A DNA stretch of 34,510 nucleotides from contig CAJYLV010000024.1 in assembly GCA_913776255.1 (NCBI GenBank), forward strand, positions 1-34,510, written 5' to 3'. The position numbers were made by a program, and so were the translations under genes. The notes under the pieces were generated by a model. That model was not told where the DNA came from, did not search any database, and worked only from the letters and a program-made list of their open reading frames with translations. Shown here piece by piece: positions 8,597 to 16,124 of this stretch (position 1 is the stretch's first letter; each line of letters opens with the position of its first letter). The DNA comes from an uncultured Sphingomonas sp. (GTDB lineage Bacteria > Pseudomonadota > Alphaproteobacteria > Sphingomonadales > Sphingomonadaceae).

Positions 8597-10381
8597 TTAT
8601 TGAGCGTTTTCTACAATTTCCGCCAGTTCGAGCCAGCGCATTTCGGCCATGTCCTTCTCTTCGCGCAACGCCGCGATGCTGCGGCCCAGCCGGTCGAAGG
8701 CCGCGGGGTCGCGGGCGTAGAGCCCCGGATCGGCCATCGCGGCCTCGTCGGCGGCGATCCGCGCGTCGAGTTCCTCGATGCGCTTTGGCAGCAGATCATA
8801 GTCGCGCTGGTCCTTGTAGCTCAGCTTGACGCGGGTCGGGGCCGGGGGCGGCGGCGCGGCGGCGGGTTTGGCGGCGGCCTTCTTCGCGGTTTCGACGCGG
8901 GGGCGGCGCTGCCGCTCCCAATCCTCATAGCCGCCCGCGACGACGTCGACATGGCCGCTCCCGTCGAGCCCGAGCGTGATCGTGACGGTGCGATCGAGGA
9001 AGTCGCGGTCGTGGCTGACGATCAGCACGGTGCCGCCATAATCGGCGATCACCTCCTGCAACAGGTCGAGCGTTTCGAGATCGAGGTCGTTGGTCGGCTC
9101 GTCGAGGATCAACAGGTTCGACTCGCGCGCAAATTCGCGCGCGAGCAACAGTCGCGAGCGCTCGCCGCCCGACAGCGTGCCGACCTTGGCCTCGGTCAGC
9201 GAGGGATCGAACAGGAATTCCTTGAGATAGCCGTGGATGTGCTTGCGCGCGCCGAGCACGTCGATCCACTCGCCGCCGTCCGCCAGCACCTCGCGCACCG
9301 TCTTCTGCGGCGCCATCAGGCTGCGTTGCTGGTCGATGAAGATGCCATCGAGCGTCTTCGCGCGCTTGACGGTGCCGGTATCGGGTTCCAGCTCGCCGGT
9401 CAGCAGCTTGAGCAGCGTCGTCTTGCCCGCGCCGTTGCGCCCGACCACGCCGATCCGGTCGCCGCGCGCGACGCGCAGCGTCAGGTCGCGAATGATCGGG
9501 CGGTCGCCGAAGCTCTTCGAGACGTGATCGACGTCGATCACGACCTTGGTCTTGTTGTCGTCGCTGGCCATCTGGAGCGCGGCGGCGCCCTGCGGCCCCA
9601 TCATCGCGGCGCGTTCGGCGCGCATTTCCTTGAGCTTCGACAGCCGGCCCTGGTTGCGGCGGCGGCGCCCGGTGACGCCGCGCTGCAGCCAATGTTCCTC
9701 GATCTTCAGCTTGGCGTCGAGCCGCTGCGCGTTGCGCTCCTCCTCGGCATAGACCTGCTCGGTCCAGGCGTCGAAGCCGCCGAACCCGACCTCGGCACGG
9801 CGCAGCTCGCCGCGGTCGAGCCACAGCGTCTGGCGGGTCAGCCGGGTCAGGAAGGTCCGGTCGTGGCTGATGACCACGAACGCGCCGGTGAAGCGCTTCA
9901 GCCAGTCCTCGAGCCATTCGATCGCGGCAATGTCGAGATGGTTGGTCGGCTCGTCGAGCAGTAGCACGTCCGGGTCCATCGCCAGCGCGCGGACGATCGC
10001 GGCACGGCGGCGCTCGCCCCCCGAGGCGGAGGAGGCCTCGCGCGACAGGTCGATACCGAGCTGGTCGGCGATCGCATCGGCCTGGTAATGTTCGGGGGCG
10101 TCGGCGCCGGCCAGCGCATAGTCGCGCAGCGTCGCAAAGCCGCTGACGTCCGGATCCTGCTCCAGCATCACCACCCTGGTGCCCGGCACGATCGTCCGCC
10201 GCCCTTCGTCGGCGTCGATGACCCCGGCGATCAGCTTGAGCAAGGTCGACTTGCCCGCGCCGTTGCGCCCGATCAGCGCCAGCCGGTCGCGCTCGCCGAC
10301 ATAGAGGTTCAGGTGACGGAACAGCCACCCGGCCCCCTGAACGAGCCCGAGGTCTTCGTACGACAATATTGGTGCGGCCAT
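8597..10381 (-). CDS. uup: ABC-F family ATPase, Uup type
   Basis: Encodes 594 residues with two ABC cassettes and no membrane domain. The first has Walker A GRNGAGKST near residue 40, signature ASGGERRRA and LLLDEPTNHLD. The second has GRNGAGKTT near 335, LSGGERSRL and LILDEPTNDLD. The linker carries the charged KIEEHWLQRGVTGRRRRNQGRL segment, and a C-terminal coiled coil (residues about 525-594, LSYKDQRDYDLLPKRIEELDARI) marks the Uup subgroup. ABC-F proteins act on ribosomes or DNA-related processes; Uup is linked to ribosome assembly and transposon excision. The ATG at 10381 was chosen because conserved sequence begins at MAAPILSYEDLGL. Confidence 0.92.
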   Translation of the reverse strand: MAAPILSYEDLGLVQGAGWLFRHLNLYVGERDRLALIGRNGAGKSTLLKLIAGVIDADEGRRTIVPGTRVVMLEQDPDVSGFATLRDYALAGADAPEHYQADAIADQLGIDLSREASSASGGERRRAAIVRALAMDPDVLLLDEPTNHLDIAAIEWLEDWLKRFTGAFVVISHDRTFLTRLTRQTLWLDRGELRRAEVGFGGFDAWTEQVYAEEERNAQRLDAKLKIEEHWLQRGVTGRRRRNQGRLSKLKEMRAERAAMMGPQGAAALQMASDDNKTKVVIDVDHVSKSFGDRPIIRDLTLRVARGDRIGVVGRNGAGKTTLLKLLTGELEPDTGTVKRAKTLDGIFIDQQRSLMAPQKTVREVLADGGEWIDVLGARKHIHGYLKEFLFDPSLTEAKVGTLSGGERSRLLLAREFARESNLLILDEPTNDLDLETLDLLQEVIADYGGTVLIVSHDRDFLDRTVTITLGLDGSGHVDVVAGGYEDWERQRRPRVETAKKAAAKPAAAPPPPAPTRVKLSYKDQRDYDLLPKRIEELDARIAADEAAMADPGLYARDPAAFDRLGRSIAALREEKDMAEMRWLELAEIVENAQ

Positions 10382-10433
10382 GCGCAGCGACCTAGGGAAC
10401 CGCAGGCGCAGGGGCAAGTTGCGCGGAGGACAC

Positions 10434-10799
10434 ATGCGCCGCTTTCCTCATTCACAGGCTGTTCAAGCCGCTTTGCCTATGCCAGCACCGGTGAGAATGC
10501 TTCCGTCGCTCCTTCTGTGCGGGCTGGCCGCCCCGGCGATCGCCCAGCCTCCGCCGCCGCTGCCCGATCAGGTGCGCGACGGCTCGGTGGCGTTGCAGGC
10601 GCGTCGACAGGGGCGGTTGCTGCCGCTGCCGGAGATCGAGCGGCGCGTGGTGCCGACGATGCGCGACGCGCAATATATCGGCTTCGACCTCGAGATGCCG
10701 AGCGGCATCTATACGCTCAAGTTCCTGAAGAAAGGCGCGGTGATCTGGGTCGACGTCGACGGGCGCACCGGGCAGATTCTGGGACGCACCGGGCGCTGA
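10434..10799 (+). CDS. Small exported PepSY-like protein
   Basis: Encodes 121 residues with a signal peptide (hydrophobic MLPSLLLCGLAAPAIAQ with cleavage near residue 38). The C-terminal part, GFDLEMPSGIYTLKFLKKGAVIWVDVDGRTGQILG, matches the PepSY pattern of an inhibitor-like or metal-related periplasmic domain. The ATG at 10434 has a strong GGAGG 6 nt upstream, although internal ATGs at 10479 and 10497 would give a more conventional signal peptide. It is divergent from uup and lies upstream of a two-component system. PepSY proteins next to OmpR-type systems are common, so it may be a target or accessory of that system (inference). Confidence 0.8.
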   Translation: MRRFPHSQAVQAALPMPAPVRMLPSLLLCGLAAPAIAQPPPPLPDQVRDGSVALQARRQGRLLPLPEIERRVVPTMRDAQYIGFDLEMPSGIYTLKFLKKGAVIWVDVDGRTGQILGRTGR

Positions 10800-10815
10800 G
10801 CGCGTTCATGGCGGT

Positions 10816-10846
10816 GAAAGCCGCAATTCCATAGCGGTCGGCTTTC
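10816..10846. promoter_or_regulatory. Inverted repeat upstream of the two-component system
   Basis: GAAAGCCG (10816-10823) and CGGCTTTC (10839-10846) are exact inverted repeats 15 nt apart, so their centres are 23 nt apart, about two helical turns. The arms also include a nested CCGC/GCGG pair. It could be an operator for the response regulator encoded just downstream, or a weak terminator for the PepSY gene. There is no T-tract. Confidence 0.35.
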
Positions 10847-10897
10847 GTGCTAGCGCCGCCGTCTTATTCTTCGTTTTTCCAGGGAGCCCCACCAGCG

Positions 10898-11563
10898 ATG
10901 CGCGTGCTGATCGTCGAAGATGAGCCCAATCTGGGGCAGCAGCTGAAATCAACGCTGGAGGGCGCGGGCTATGCGATCGATCTGGCGACCGATGGCGAGG
11001 AAGGGCATTTCCTCGGCTCGACCGAGAGCTACGACGCGATCGTGCTCGACCTCGGCCTGCCGGAGATCGACGGGCTGACCGTGCTCGACCGCTGGCGCAA
11101 GGAAGGCAAGGTCACCCCGGTGCTGGTGCTGACCGCGCGCGACAGCTGGTCCGACAAGGTCGCCGGGCTCGACGCCGGCGCGGACGATTATGTCGCCAAG
11201 CCGTTCCAGACCGAGGAACTGATCGCGCGGCTGCGCGCGCTGATCCGCCGCGCCTCGGGAAATGCCTCGTCGGAGCTGATCGCGGGCGACGTGCGGCTCG
11301 ACACGCGCTCGGGCAAGGTGACGCGCGCCGGCGAGCCGGTGAAGCTGACCGCGCAGGAATACAAATTGCTCAGCTACCTGCTCCACCACAAGGGCAAGGT
11401 GGTGAGTCGCACCGAGTTGATCGAACATATCTACGATCAGGATTTCGACCGCGATTCCAACACGATCGAGGTGTTCGTGACGCGGATCCGCAAGAAGCTG
11501 GGCCAGGACGTGATCACCACGATCCGCGGCCTGGGCTACAGCCTGGAAGATCCGGACGCCTGA
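10898..11563 (+). CDS. OmpR/PhoP-family response regulator
   Basis: Encodes a 221-residue regulator. The receiver domain (residues 1-115) has the acidic pair ED at 7-8, the phospho-acceptor Asp51 in VLDLGLPEIDG and the conserved Lys in AKPFQ. The C-terminal winged helix contains KLTAQEYKLLSYLLHHKGKVVSRTEL and IEVFVTRIRKKLG. The ATG at 10898 was chosen because MRVLIVEDE is the standard start; AGGGAG lies 12 nt upstream. The sensor kinase starts 4 nt after the stop, so they form one operon. The pair resembles alphaproteobacterial PhoPQ/FeuPQ systems, but the signal cannot be deduced. Confidence 0.95.
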   Translation: MRVLIVEDEPNLGQQLKSTLEGAGYAIDLATDGEEGHFLGSTESYDAIVLDLGLPEIDGLTVLDRWRKEGKVTPVLVLTARDSWSDKVAGLDAGADDYVAKPFQTEELIARLRALIRRASGNASSELIAGDVRLDTRSGKVTRAGEPVKLTAQEYKLLSYLLHHKGKVVSRTELIEHIYDQDFDRDSNTIEVFVTRIRKKLGQDVITTIRGLGYSLEDPDA

Positions 11564-11567
11564 CGCC

Positions 11568-12929
11568 GTGACCGAGGGCGAACCCGGCAAGCCGCGGGCG
11601 AGCGGGTCGCTCTCGCGGCGGATGATCCTGATCGCGTTCGCGTGGATCTCGGCGCTGCTGGTCGGCGGCGGGTTCGCGCTCGATCGCGTGCTGGTCGGCG
11701 CGGTGACCGCCAACGCCGACGACCAGCTGCAATATGTGCTCCGCTCGTTGCTGGCCTCGGCCGAGATCGACCCGATCGGCGAGGTGCGCTTCAACCGCCA
11801 GCCCGCCGACCAGAGCTTCCTCGAACCCTATTCGGGACAATATTGGCAGGTCTCGGCGCCGGGGCACGAGACCTTCCCGTCGCGGTCGCTATGGGATCGC
11901 GAGCTGGCGTACGGCACGCCGCACAGCGGCTCCGAGGTGCGCAAATACGACAGCACCCAGTTTCCCGACGAGAAACTGCGCGTGATCGAACGCGACGTGA
12001 CGCTGCCGGGATCGAACGTCCGCTGGCGCTTCCAGGTCGCGAGCCGCGGCGACGCGCTGGAGGCGCAGATCGCGGTGTTGCGCCGGACGTTGGTGCGCAG
12101 CTTTGTGCTGCTCGGGGTCGGGCTGGCGGTGCTGGCGACGCTGCAGACCTTCTACGGGCTGTTGCCGCTGCGGCGGCTGCGGCTGGAGATCGCCAAGATG
12201 CGCGCCGGGCGGTCGAACCGGATCAGCGGGGCGATGCCGCTCGAACTGCTGCCGATGGTCGAGGAGCTGAACGCGCTGGTCGCGCACAACGAGACGCAGG
12301 CCGAGGAGGCGCGGCGGCACGCCGGCAATCTGGCGCACGCGCTCAAAACGCCGCTGACCGTCATCATGAACGCCGCGACTGCGCAGTCGGACGATCTCGC
12401 CGACACGGTGATCCGCGAGGCACGGACGATGCGGCGGCAGGTCGACCACCATCTGGCGCGCGCGCGCGCGGTCGGGCGGCGCGGCTCCGCGCACAGCCGC
12501 GCACAGGTGTGGCCGAGCGTCGAGTCGGTCGAGCGCGCGGTGCAGCGGCTCTACCCGCACGTCCGCATCGATATGAGCGGGCCGAAGGACCTCGTCGCGC
12601 ACATCGAGCGGCAGGACCTCGACGAGATCATGGGCAATCTGGTCGAGAATGCCGCCAAATACGGCGGCGGCAGCGTGTTCGTGACGGTCGGGGCGCAGGC
12701 CGGGTTCGTCGAGATCCAGGTCGAGGACGACGGGATGGGCATCCCGGAGGCGGACCGCATCCGCATCTTCGATCGCGGGGTGCGGCTGGATACCGGCAAG
12801 CCGGGGACCGGGCTCGGGCTGGCGATCGTGCGCGACGTCGCGGAAATCTACGATGGGACGGTGACGCTGGAGGAAAGCGAGGATCTCGGCGGGTTGCTGG
12901 TGCGGTTGCGGCTGCCGATGGCGGGGTGA
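11568..12929 (+). CDS. Sensor histidine kinase (PhoQ/FeuQ-like)
   Basis: Encodes a 453-residue membrane kinase. Transmembrane helices lie near residues 19-40 and 177-197, and flank a periplasmic sensor of about 135 residues. An H-box (GNLAHALKTPLTVI, His257), N-box (EIMGNLVENAAKYG), G1 (VEDDGMGIP) and G2 (GTGLGLAIV) complete the catalytic core. It phosphorylates the regulator encoded just upstream. The GTG at 11568 has no strong ribosome site of its own, which fits translational coupling 4 nt after the regulator stop. The ligand is unknown; the sensor domain holds few acidic clusters, so Mg2+ sensing of the classic PhoQ type is not evident. Confidence 0.93.
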   Translation: MTEGEPGKPRASGSLSRRMILIAFAWISALLVGGGFALDRVLVGAVTANADDQLQYVLRSLLASAEIDPIGEVRFNRQPADQSFLEPYSGQYWQVSAPGHETFPSRSLWDRELAYGTPHSGSEVRKYDSTQFPDEKLRVIERDVTLPGSNVRWRFQVASRGDALEAQIAVLRRTLVRSFVLLGVGLAVLATLQTFYGLLPLRRLRLEIAKMRAGRSNRISGAMPLELLPMVEELNALVAHNETQAEEARRHAGNLAHALKTPLTVIMNAATAQSDDLADTVIREARTMRRQVDHHLARARAVGRRGSAHSRAQVWPSVESVERAVQRLYPHVRIDMSGPKDLVAHIERQDLDEIMGNLVENAAKYGGGSVFVTVGAQAGFVEIQVEDDGMGIPEADRIRIFDRGVRLDTGKPGTGLGLAIVRDVAEIYDGTVTLEESEDLGGLLVRLRLPMAG

Positions 12930-13225
12930 GGGTCTTCGGACGGCGACTGCGCCTCTACCGTCACCGTCATTTCCGCAAAGGCGAGACGTCTGCGAAAGCC
13001 CCCTTCTTGTACCCCGGCGGAGGCCGGGGCCCAGTCGGGGGCGGTTTGTGACTAACTGAAACACCTCGCCAACTGGACCCCGGCCTTCGCCGGGGTACGG
13101 CCTGGCGACGGAAGGTCCCGCACTTTCGCAGAGATCCGGCGAAGGCGAGAATCCAGAACCTCTGACCTTGCGATTTTCTCGGTGAACCTGCGCATCTGGA
13201 TTCCCGCCTTCGCGGGAATGACGAA
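12930..13225. repeat. Intergenic block of palindromic repeats (two families)
   Basis: This 296-nt gap between converging genes holds no gene. A long inverted repeat spans 13010-13097: TACCCCGGCGGAGGCCGGGG against CCCCGGCCTTCGCCGGGGTA, with CCAGT/ACTGG continuing the arms. A second lies at 13140-13212 with arms CGAAGGCGAGAATCCAGA and TCTGGATTCCCGCCTTCG. A decayed copy of the second motif (TCATTTCCGCAAAGGCG) sits near 12968. These resemble BIME/REP elements, and by position they may terminate both flanking genes. Confidence 0.75.
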
Positions 13226-13645
13226 TTAGCTCGCGTAGCGCGCCGCGGTCTCGCGGATCAGCGCGATCATGTTCGGGATGCCCTGCGTGCGGTTCGAGCT
13301 GAGCTGCGCCTTGAGGTCGAACGGCGTCAGCTCGCCCGCAATGTCGGTTGCGAGGATGTCCGCGGGCGTGCGGTCCTGCACCGTCAGCAGCACCAGCGCG
13401 ATGATCCCCTTGGTGATGTGCGCATTGCTGTCGGCGAGGAAGTGGAGCCGGCCATCCTCGCGGACCGCGGGATAGACCCACACCGAGGCGGAGCAGCCGC
13501 GCACCAGGGTCGCATCGGTCTTGAGCGCCTCGGGCATCGGCTCCAGCGCGCGGCCGAGCTCGACGAGCAGGCGGTAGCGGTCGTCGCCTTCGAGAAAGGC
13601 ATATTCGTCGCGGACGTCGTCGAGCGTGGCAGCGGCTTCGGTCAT
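13226..13645 (-). CDS. sufE: SufE family sulfur acceptor
   Basis: Encodes a 139-residue cysteine-desulfurase partner. SufE takes persulfide from SufS and hands it to the iron-sulfur scaffold. The catalytic Cys51 lies in LVRGCSASVWV, and the DDRYRLLVELGRALEPMP opening and ADSNAHITKGIIALVL segment are family hallmarks. The length is normal. The start ATG at 13645 lacks an obvious Shine-Dalgarno. No sufBCDS genes are present. It lies 40 nt downstream of the last psp-cluster gene on the same strand and could receive read-through from that operon. Confidence 0.93.
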   Translation of the reverse strand: MTEAAATLDDVRDEYAFLEGDDRYRLLVELGRALEPMPEALKTDATLVRGCSASVWVYPAVREDGRLHFLADSNAHITKGIIALVLLTVQDRTPADILATDIAGELTPFDLKAQLSSNRTQGIPNMIALIRETAARYAS

Positions 13646-13685
13646 GCCGGGCGCGCTACCGCCCCGCCGCGCTGCCCGCAACCGT

Positions 13686-13919
13686 TCAGAGGTCGACCCC
13701 GGCGGCGATCGCCTCCAGCTTGCGGATGCGCTCCTTCAGATCGGCGATCTCGATCCGCGCGCCGGCGGCCGGGGCGGGGGCGGGTTCGCTGGCGAGCCGC
13801 ATCTCCTGGCTCTTCAGCTGGAGCCAGCCGCGCCAGCCGTTGAGCGCGGCGAAGACCAGCATCGCCAGCCCGGCAAGCGACGCGACGGCGAGGGTGAGGG
13901 TGATCTGGGGATCGGACAT
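13686..13919 (-). CDS. Small membrane/coiled-coil protein in the psp operon (third extra gene)
   Basis: Encodes 77 residues: one N-terminal membrane helix (about residues 7-28), a Pro/Ala linker and a short C-terminal amphipathic helix (IEIADLKERIRKLEAIAAG). The helix pattern 'L-x-x-R-I-x-x-L-E-x-I' is the same as at the end of PspB and of the next two upstream proteins. It starts at ATG 13919 with AGGAG 9 nt upstream, 29 nt after the previous gene. It is the last gene of the likely psp operon. I do not recognise a named family and read it as a PspB-like paralogue by architecture. Confidence 0.75.
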   Translation of the reverse strand: MSDPQITLTLAVASLAGLAMLVFAALNGWRGWLQLKSQEMRLASEPAPAPAAGARIEIADLKERIRKLEAIAAGVDL

Positions 13920-13948
13920 GGCTGCCTTCTCCTGTGCTGGCGTTGGGG

Positions 13949-14197
13949 TCAGCGGTCGCGCAGCTCTTCGATCTGGCGTTCCAGATCGCTGCGGCCGTGT
14001 TGATCGGTGATGACGCGCTCCAGAACCGCGATGCGTTCCTTGAGCTGGCGGATTTCGTCGGGGGCGCGGCGGTCGTCGACGAACGCGTCCGGCTGTTGCG
14101 CCTTGATCGCCATCGCGCGCCACTTTTCCCGGCTGACCTTGCCGATGGTGACGATCATCACGATCATGACCACCATCATTGCTACGGACCACGGCAC
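13949..14197 (-). CDS. PspB-like small membrane protein (second extra gene)
   Basis: Encodes 82 residues. A Met/Val/Ile-rich membrane helix (residues 4-19) is followed by a basic patch and a coiled-coil segment (IRQLKERIAVLERVITD), then a second short helix (DLERQIEELRDR). The start is GTG 14197, with a strong GGAGG about 7 nt upstream. It is 32 nt downstream of the previous small gene. The design matches PspB (one membrane helix plus leucine-zipper-like cytosolic helix), hence the paralogue reading. Function is inferred from operon membership: envelope stress. Confidence 0.78.
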   Translation of the reverse strand: MPWSVAMMVVMIVMIVTIGKVSREKWRAMAIKAQQPDAFVDDRRAPDEIRQLKERIAVLERVITDQHGRSDLERQIEELRDR

Positions 14198-14229
14198 GTT
14201 ACTTCCTCCCTCTTTCGTCTTCGTTCGGT

Positions 14230-14511
14230 TCAGTTGAGCGGACGCTGGTCCGGCACGCTGCGCAGCGCGTCGATCTCGTCGGCGAGCGCGACGCCCTTGT
14301 CGGTGGCGATCCGTTCGAGGACGCGGACGCGCGCCTCAAGCCGCTCGGTCTGCGCGGCATATTGCGCGGCCTTCTCGGCGGTGCGTTCGGCATCGATCTC
14401 GATCCGGCGACGCTGGATCTCCAGCCACGGGCGGACGACCATGGTGGCGACGATCGCGGTGATCGGGATCAGCAGCGCAAAGATCGGAATGAGCAGCGGA
14501 CTGATATGCAT
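14230..14511 (-). CDS. PspB-like small membrane protein (first extra gene)
   Basis: Encodes 93 residues: an N-terminal hydrophobic helix (HISPLLIPIFALLIPITAIVA), then a long charged helix RRRIEIDAERTAEKAAQYAAQTERLEARVRVLERIATDKG. The end of this helix closely parallels PspB of this locus (ARRLEDRVNTVERIVAAD). The ATG at 14511 lies 27 nt after pspC, preceded by AAGGGG. It is probably part of the PspA-associated membrane complex, either as a partner or as an alternative form of PspB. This is inferred from architecture and position, not from a known family. Confidence 0.78.
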   Translation of the reverse strand: MHISPLLIPIFALLIPITAIVATMVVRPWLEIQRRRIEIDAERTAEKAAQYAAQTERLEARVRVLERIATDKGVALADEIDALRSVPDQRPLN

Positions 14512-14537
14512 GACCTAACCCCTTGCTGACGCCGCGC

Positions 14538-14918
14538 TCAGCGCAGGCTGTCGATTTCCTTGGCCAGCGACGAGTTGCGGCTGGTGTAGTGCAGCTCGAT
14601 GTCGGCGAGCCGGCGGTCGATGTCGCGGAACTTGGCGCGGACCTCGGCGGTGGACCGCTTCGGATTGGCGCGGACGCCCTGCCAGAACTTCTGGTCGTCG
14701 TGATCCTGGTAGAGCCCGGTCGGCTTGGGTTCGACGATCCAGGCGACGACCATGTAAGCGAGCAGGATCCACCATTGCTGCGCGACGATCGTCAGCCCGG
14801 CGATGCCGAGACGGACCCAAAGCACGTCGATGCCGACGTAATCGGAGATTCCGGCGCAGACGCCCTTCCACTTGCCGTTCTGCGGATCGAGGTAGAATTG
14901 GGTGCGGCTGTCGGACAT
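14538..14918 (-). CDS. pspC: Envelope stress membrane protein PspC
   Basis: Encodes a 126-residue inner-membrane protein. The PspC domain is plain: FYLDPQNGKWKGVCAGISDYVGIDVLWVRLG (residues 9-39), followed by a membrane segment near 38-62. The C-terminal third is a charged helix (VRAKFRDIDRRLADIELHYTSRNSSLAKEIDSLR), as in proteobacterial PspC. PspC with PspB senses membrane damage and frees PspA from inhibiting PspF. Its ATG overlaps the last base of the pspB stop (TGATG), so the two are translationally coupled. Confidence 0.93.
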   Translation of the reverse strand: MSDSRTQFYLDPQNGKWKGVCAGISDYVGIDVLWVRLGIAGLTIVAQQWWILLAYMVVAWIVEPKPTGLYQDHDDQKFWQGVRANPKRSTAEVRAKFRDIDRRLADIELHYTSRNSSLAKEIDSLR

Positions 14919-15199
14919 CAGTTCCTCCGCTGCGACGTGGGTTGATCGAGACGATAGTCGGGGGCCGAGCGATAGTCGCCGACACCTGGGCGGAAATCGG
15001 GATTGTCGGCGGCGACGATCCGTTCGACCGTGTTGACGCGGTCCTCCAGCCGGCGGGCGAGATTGTACATTTCGTCGAGCAATTGCTCGTCCTCGCCGGT
15101 CATCTTGGGCGCGGTCTTCCACTTGGTCACATAATGCAGGATCAGCCACGGCAATCCGATGAAGATGGCCATCACCGCGACCACTGGTCCGAAATCCAT
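14918..15199 (-). CDS. pspB: Envelope stress membrane protein PspB
   Basis: Encodes 93 residues: a short N-terminal membrane helix (VVAVMAIFIGLPWLILHYVTKWK) and a cytosolic helix (EDEQLLDEMYNLARRLEDRVNTVERIVAADNPDF), which is the PspB signature. A Pro/Arg-rich tail of about 20 residues follows. It starts 1 nt after the pspA stop and overlaps pspC by one base. In enterobacteria PspB partners PspC and binds PspA. GAGGGT upstream of the ATG, within the end of pspA, serves as ribosome site. Confidence 0.92.
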   Translation of the reverse strand: MDFGPVVAVMAIFIGLPWLILHYVTKWKTAPKMTGEDEQLLDEMYNLARRLEDRVNTVERIVAADNPDFRPGVGDYRSAPDYRLDQPTSQRRN

Positions 15200-15200
15200 C

Positions 15201-15863
15201 TCAACCCTCCTTGTTCAGGCGCTTCTTGAGCGCTTCGAGCTCGGCGTCGATCTTGTCGCTCGATCGCAGCTCGTTGAATTCATCCTCCAGCGTGCGGGGC
15301 GTGAGGCCCATCGCCTCGGCGCGTCCCTCCGCCTCGTCGGCGCGGCGTTCCAGCACCTCGAAGCGGCTGAACGCCTCGTGCGTCTTGGGGCCGTTCCACA
15401 TCTCGCGCAGCCGCGCCTTGGTGTTGGCGCTCTCGAGCCGCGTCGCGATCGCATTCTGCTTGGCGCGCGCCTCGCGCAGCTTGTTCTGCAGCTTGGCGAT
15501 GTCCTCTTCCGAGGAACGCAGCGCCTCATCGAGTCCGGTCACTTCCTCGCGCAGCTGCGCGCCCATGTCGGCGGCCTTGCGGCGCTCGACCAGCGCCGCC
15601 TTGGCGAGGTCCTCGCGGTTCTTGGAGAGCGCCAGCTCGGCCTTTTCGGTCCAGCTCGCCTCCAGTTCCGCCAGCTTGGCGATGTGGCGGCGCATCTCCT
15701 TCTGGTCGGCGATGGTCCGCGCGGCGGAGGCACGAACCTCGACCAGCGTATCTTCCATCTCCGCGATGATGATGCGGACCATCTTGGCGGGATCGTCCGC
15801 ACGGTCGAGCAACTCGGCCATGTTGGCGGCGACGATGTCGCGAGTGCGGGAGAAAATGCCCAT
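15201..15863 (-). CDS. pspA: Phage shock protein A (PspA/IM30)
   Basis: Encodes 220 residues, nearly all coiled coil, starting MGIFSRTRDIVAANMAELLDRADDPAKM, which is the PspA/IM30 N-terminal amphipathic helix. PspA binds and supports damaged inner membrane as large oligomers, and when idle it inhibits the PspF activator. The ATG at 15863 has AAGGAG 9 nt upstream. The C-terminal 40 residues (LEDEFNELRSSDKIDAELEALKKRL) match the family end. It is followed directly by pspB and preceded by a stem-loop and a short exported-peptide gene. Confidence 0.95.
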   Translation of the reverse strand: MGIFSRTRDIVAANMAELLDRADDPAKMVRIIIAEMEDTLVEVRASAARTIADQKEMRRHIAKLAELEASWTEKAELALSKNREDLAKAALVERRKAADMGAQLREEVTGLDEALRSSEEDIAKLQNKLREARAKQNAIATRLESANTKARLREMWNGPKTHEAFSRFEVLERRADEAEGRAEAMGLTPRTLEDEFNELRSSDKIDAELEALKKRLNKEG

Positions 15864-15897
15864 TCGATACGGACTCCTTGGGTATTCGCGCCTTCTT

Positions 15898-15950
15898 AGC
15901 GGATCGGACGGGGTACGGGGAGGGTCTGTTCCCGCACCCCGTCCTCCGCT
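15898..15950 (-). other. Long stem-loop between the exported-peptide gene and pspA
   Basis: On the minus strand the arms are AGCGGA plus GGACGGGGTGCGGG, then a loop of 11 nt, then CCCGTACCCCGTCC, a 2-nt bulge and TCCGCT. This gives about 20 pairs with one G-U. It begins at the last base of the peptide gene's stop codon and ends 34 nt before pspA. There is no T-tract, so it may be a partial terminator or an mRNA stabiliser that sets different levels for the peptide and for PspABC. Confidence 0.6.
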
Positions 15951-16087
15951 CACGCCAGCACGTGGACGGAAGCGATGGGGGTGCTCGCCAGCGCCGTGGC
16001 CGGGCCGACCGCGCCGAGCACCATCGTGGCGCTGACGAGGACGGTGAGAGCGAGGGCGGCGAGCTTGCTGGTGAAGGTGGTGGTCAT
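15950..16087 (-). CDS. 45-residue exported peptide, first gene of the psp operon
   Basis: Encodes a 45-residue protein that is almost entirely a signal sequence: MTTTFTSKLAALALTVLVSA..., a hydrophobic core to about residue 28, a possible ATALA cleavage site and a short tail STPIASVHVLA. The ATG at 16087 has GGGAG 8 nt upstream. It is the first gene after the sigma54-type promoter at 16125-16140, with a 5' leader of about 27 nt. I recognise no family. Depending on cleavage it could be a periplasmic decapeptide or a single-span membrane peptide. Its product may report on, or load, the export machinery that the psp response monitors (speculation). Confidence 0.7.
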   Translation of the reverse strand: MTTTFTSKLAALALTVLVSATMVLGAVGPATALASTPIASVHVLA

Positions 16088-16124
16088 GGTGGAAACTCCC
16101 TGAATGCGTTGTCGCAAGAAGCAT

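Noticed and set aside
12930..13225. CRISPR-like array in the repeat-rich gap
   Set aside because: Repeats are inverted pairs of two or three different motifs, not regularly spaced direct repeats; no cas genes nearby.
11889..13481. 530-residue antisense frame across the sensor kinase and the repeat block
   Set aside because: Spans a gene and a non-coding palindrome region, contains no domain, and is very Arg/Pro/Gln-rich.
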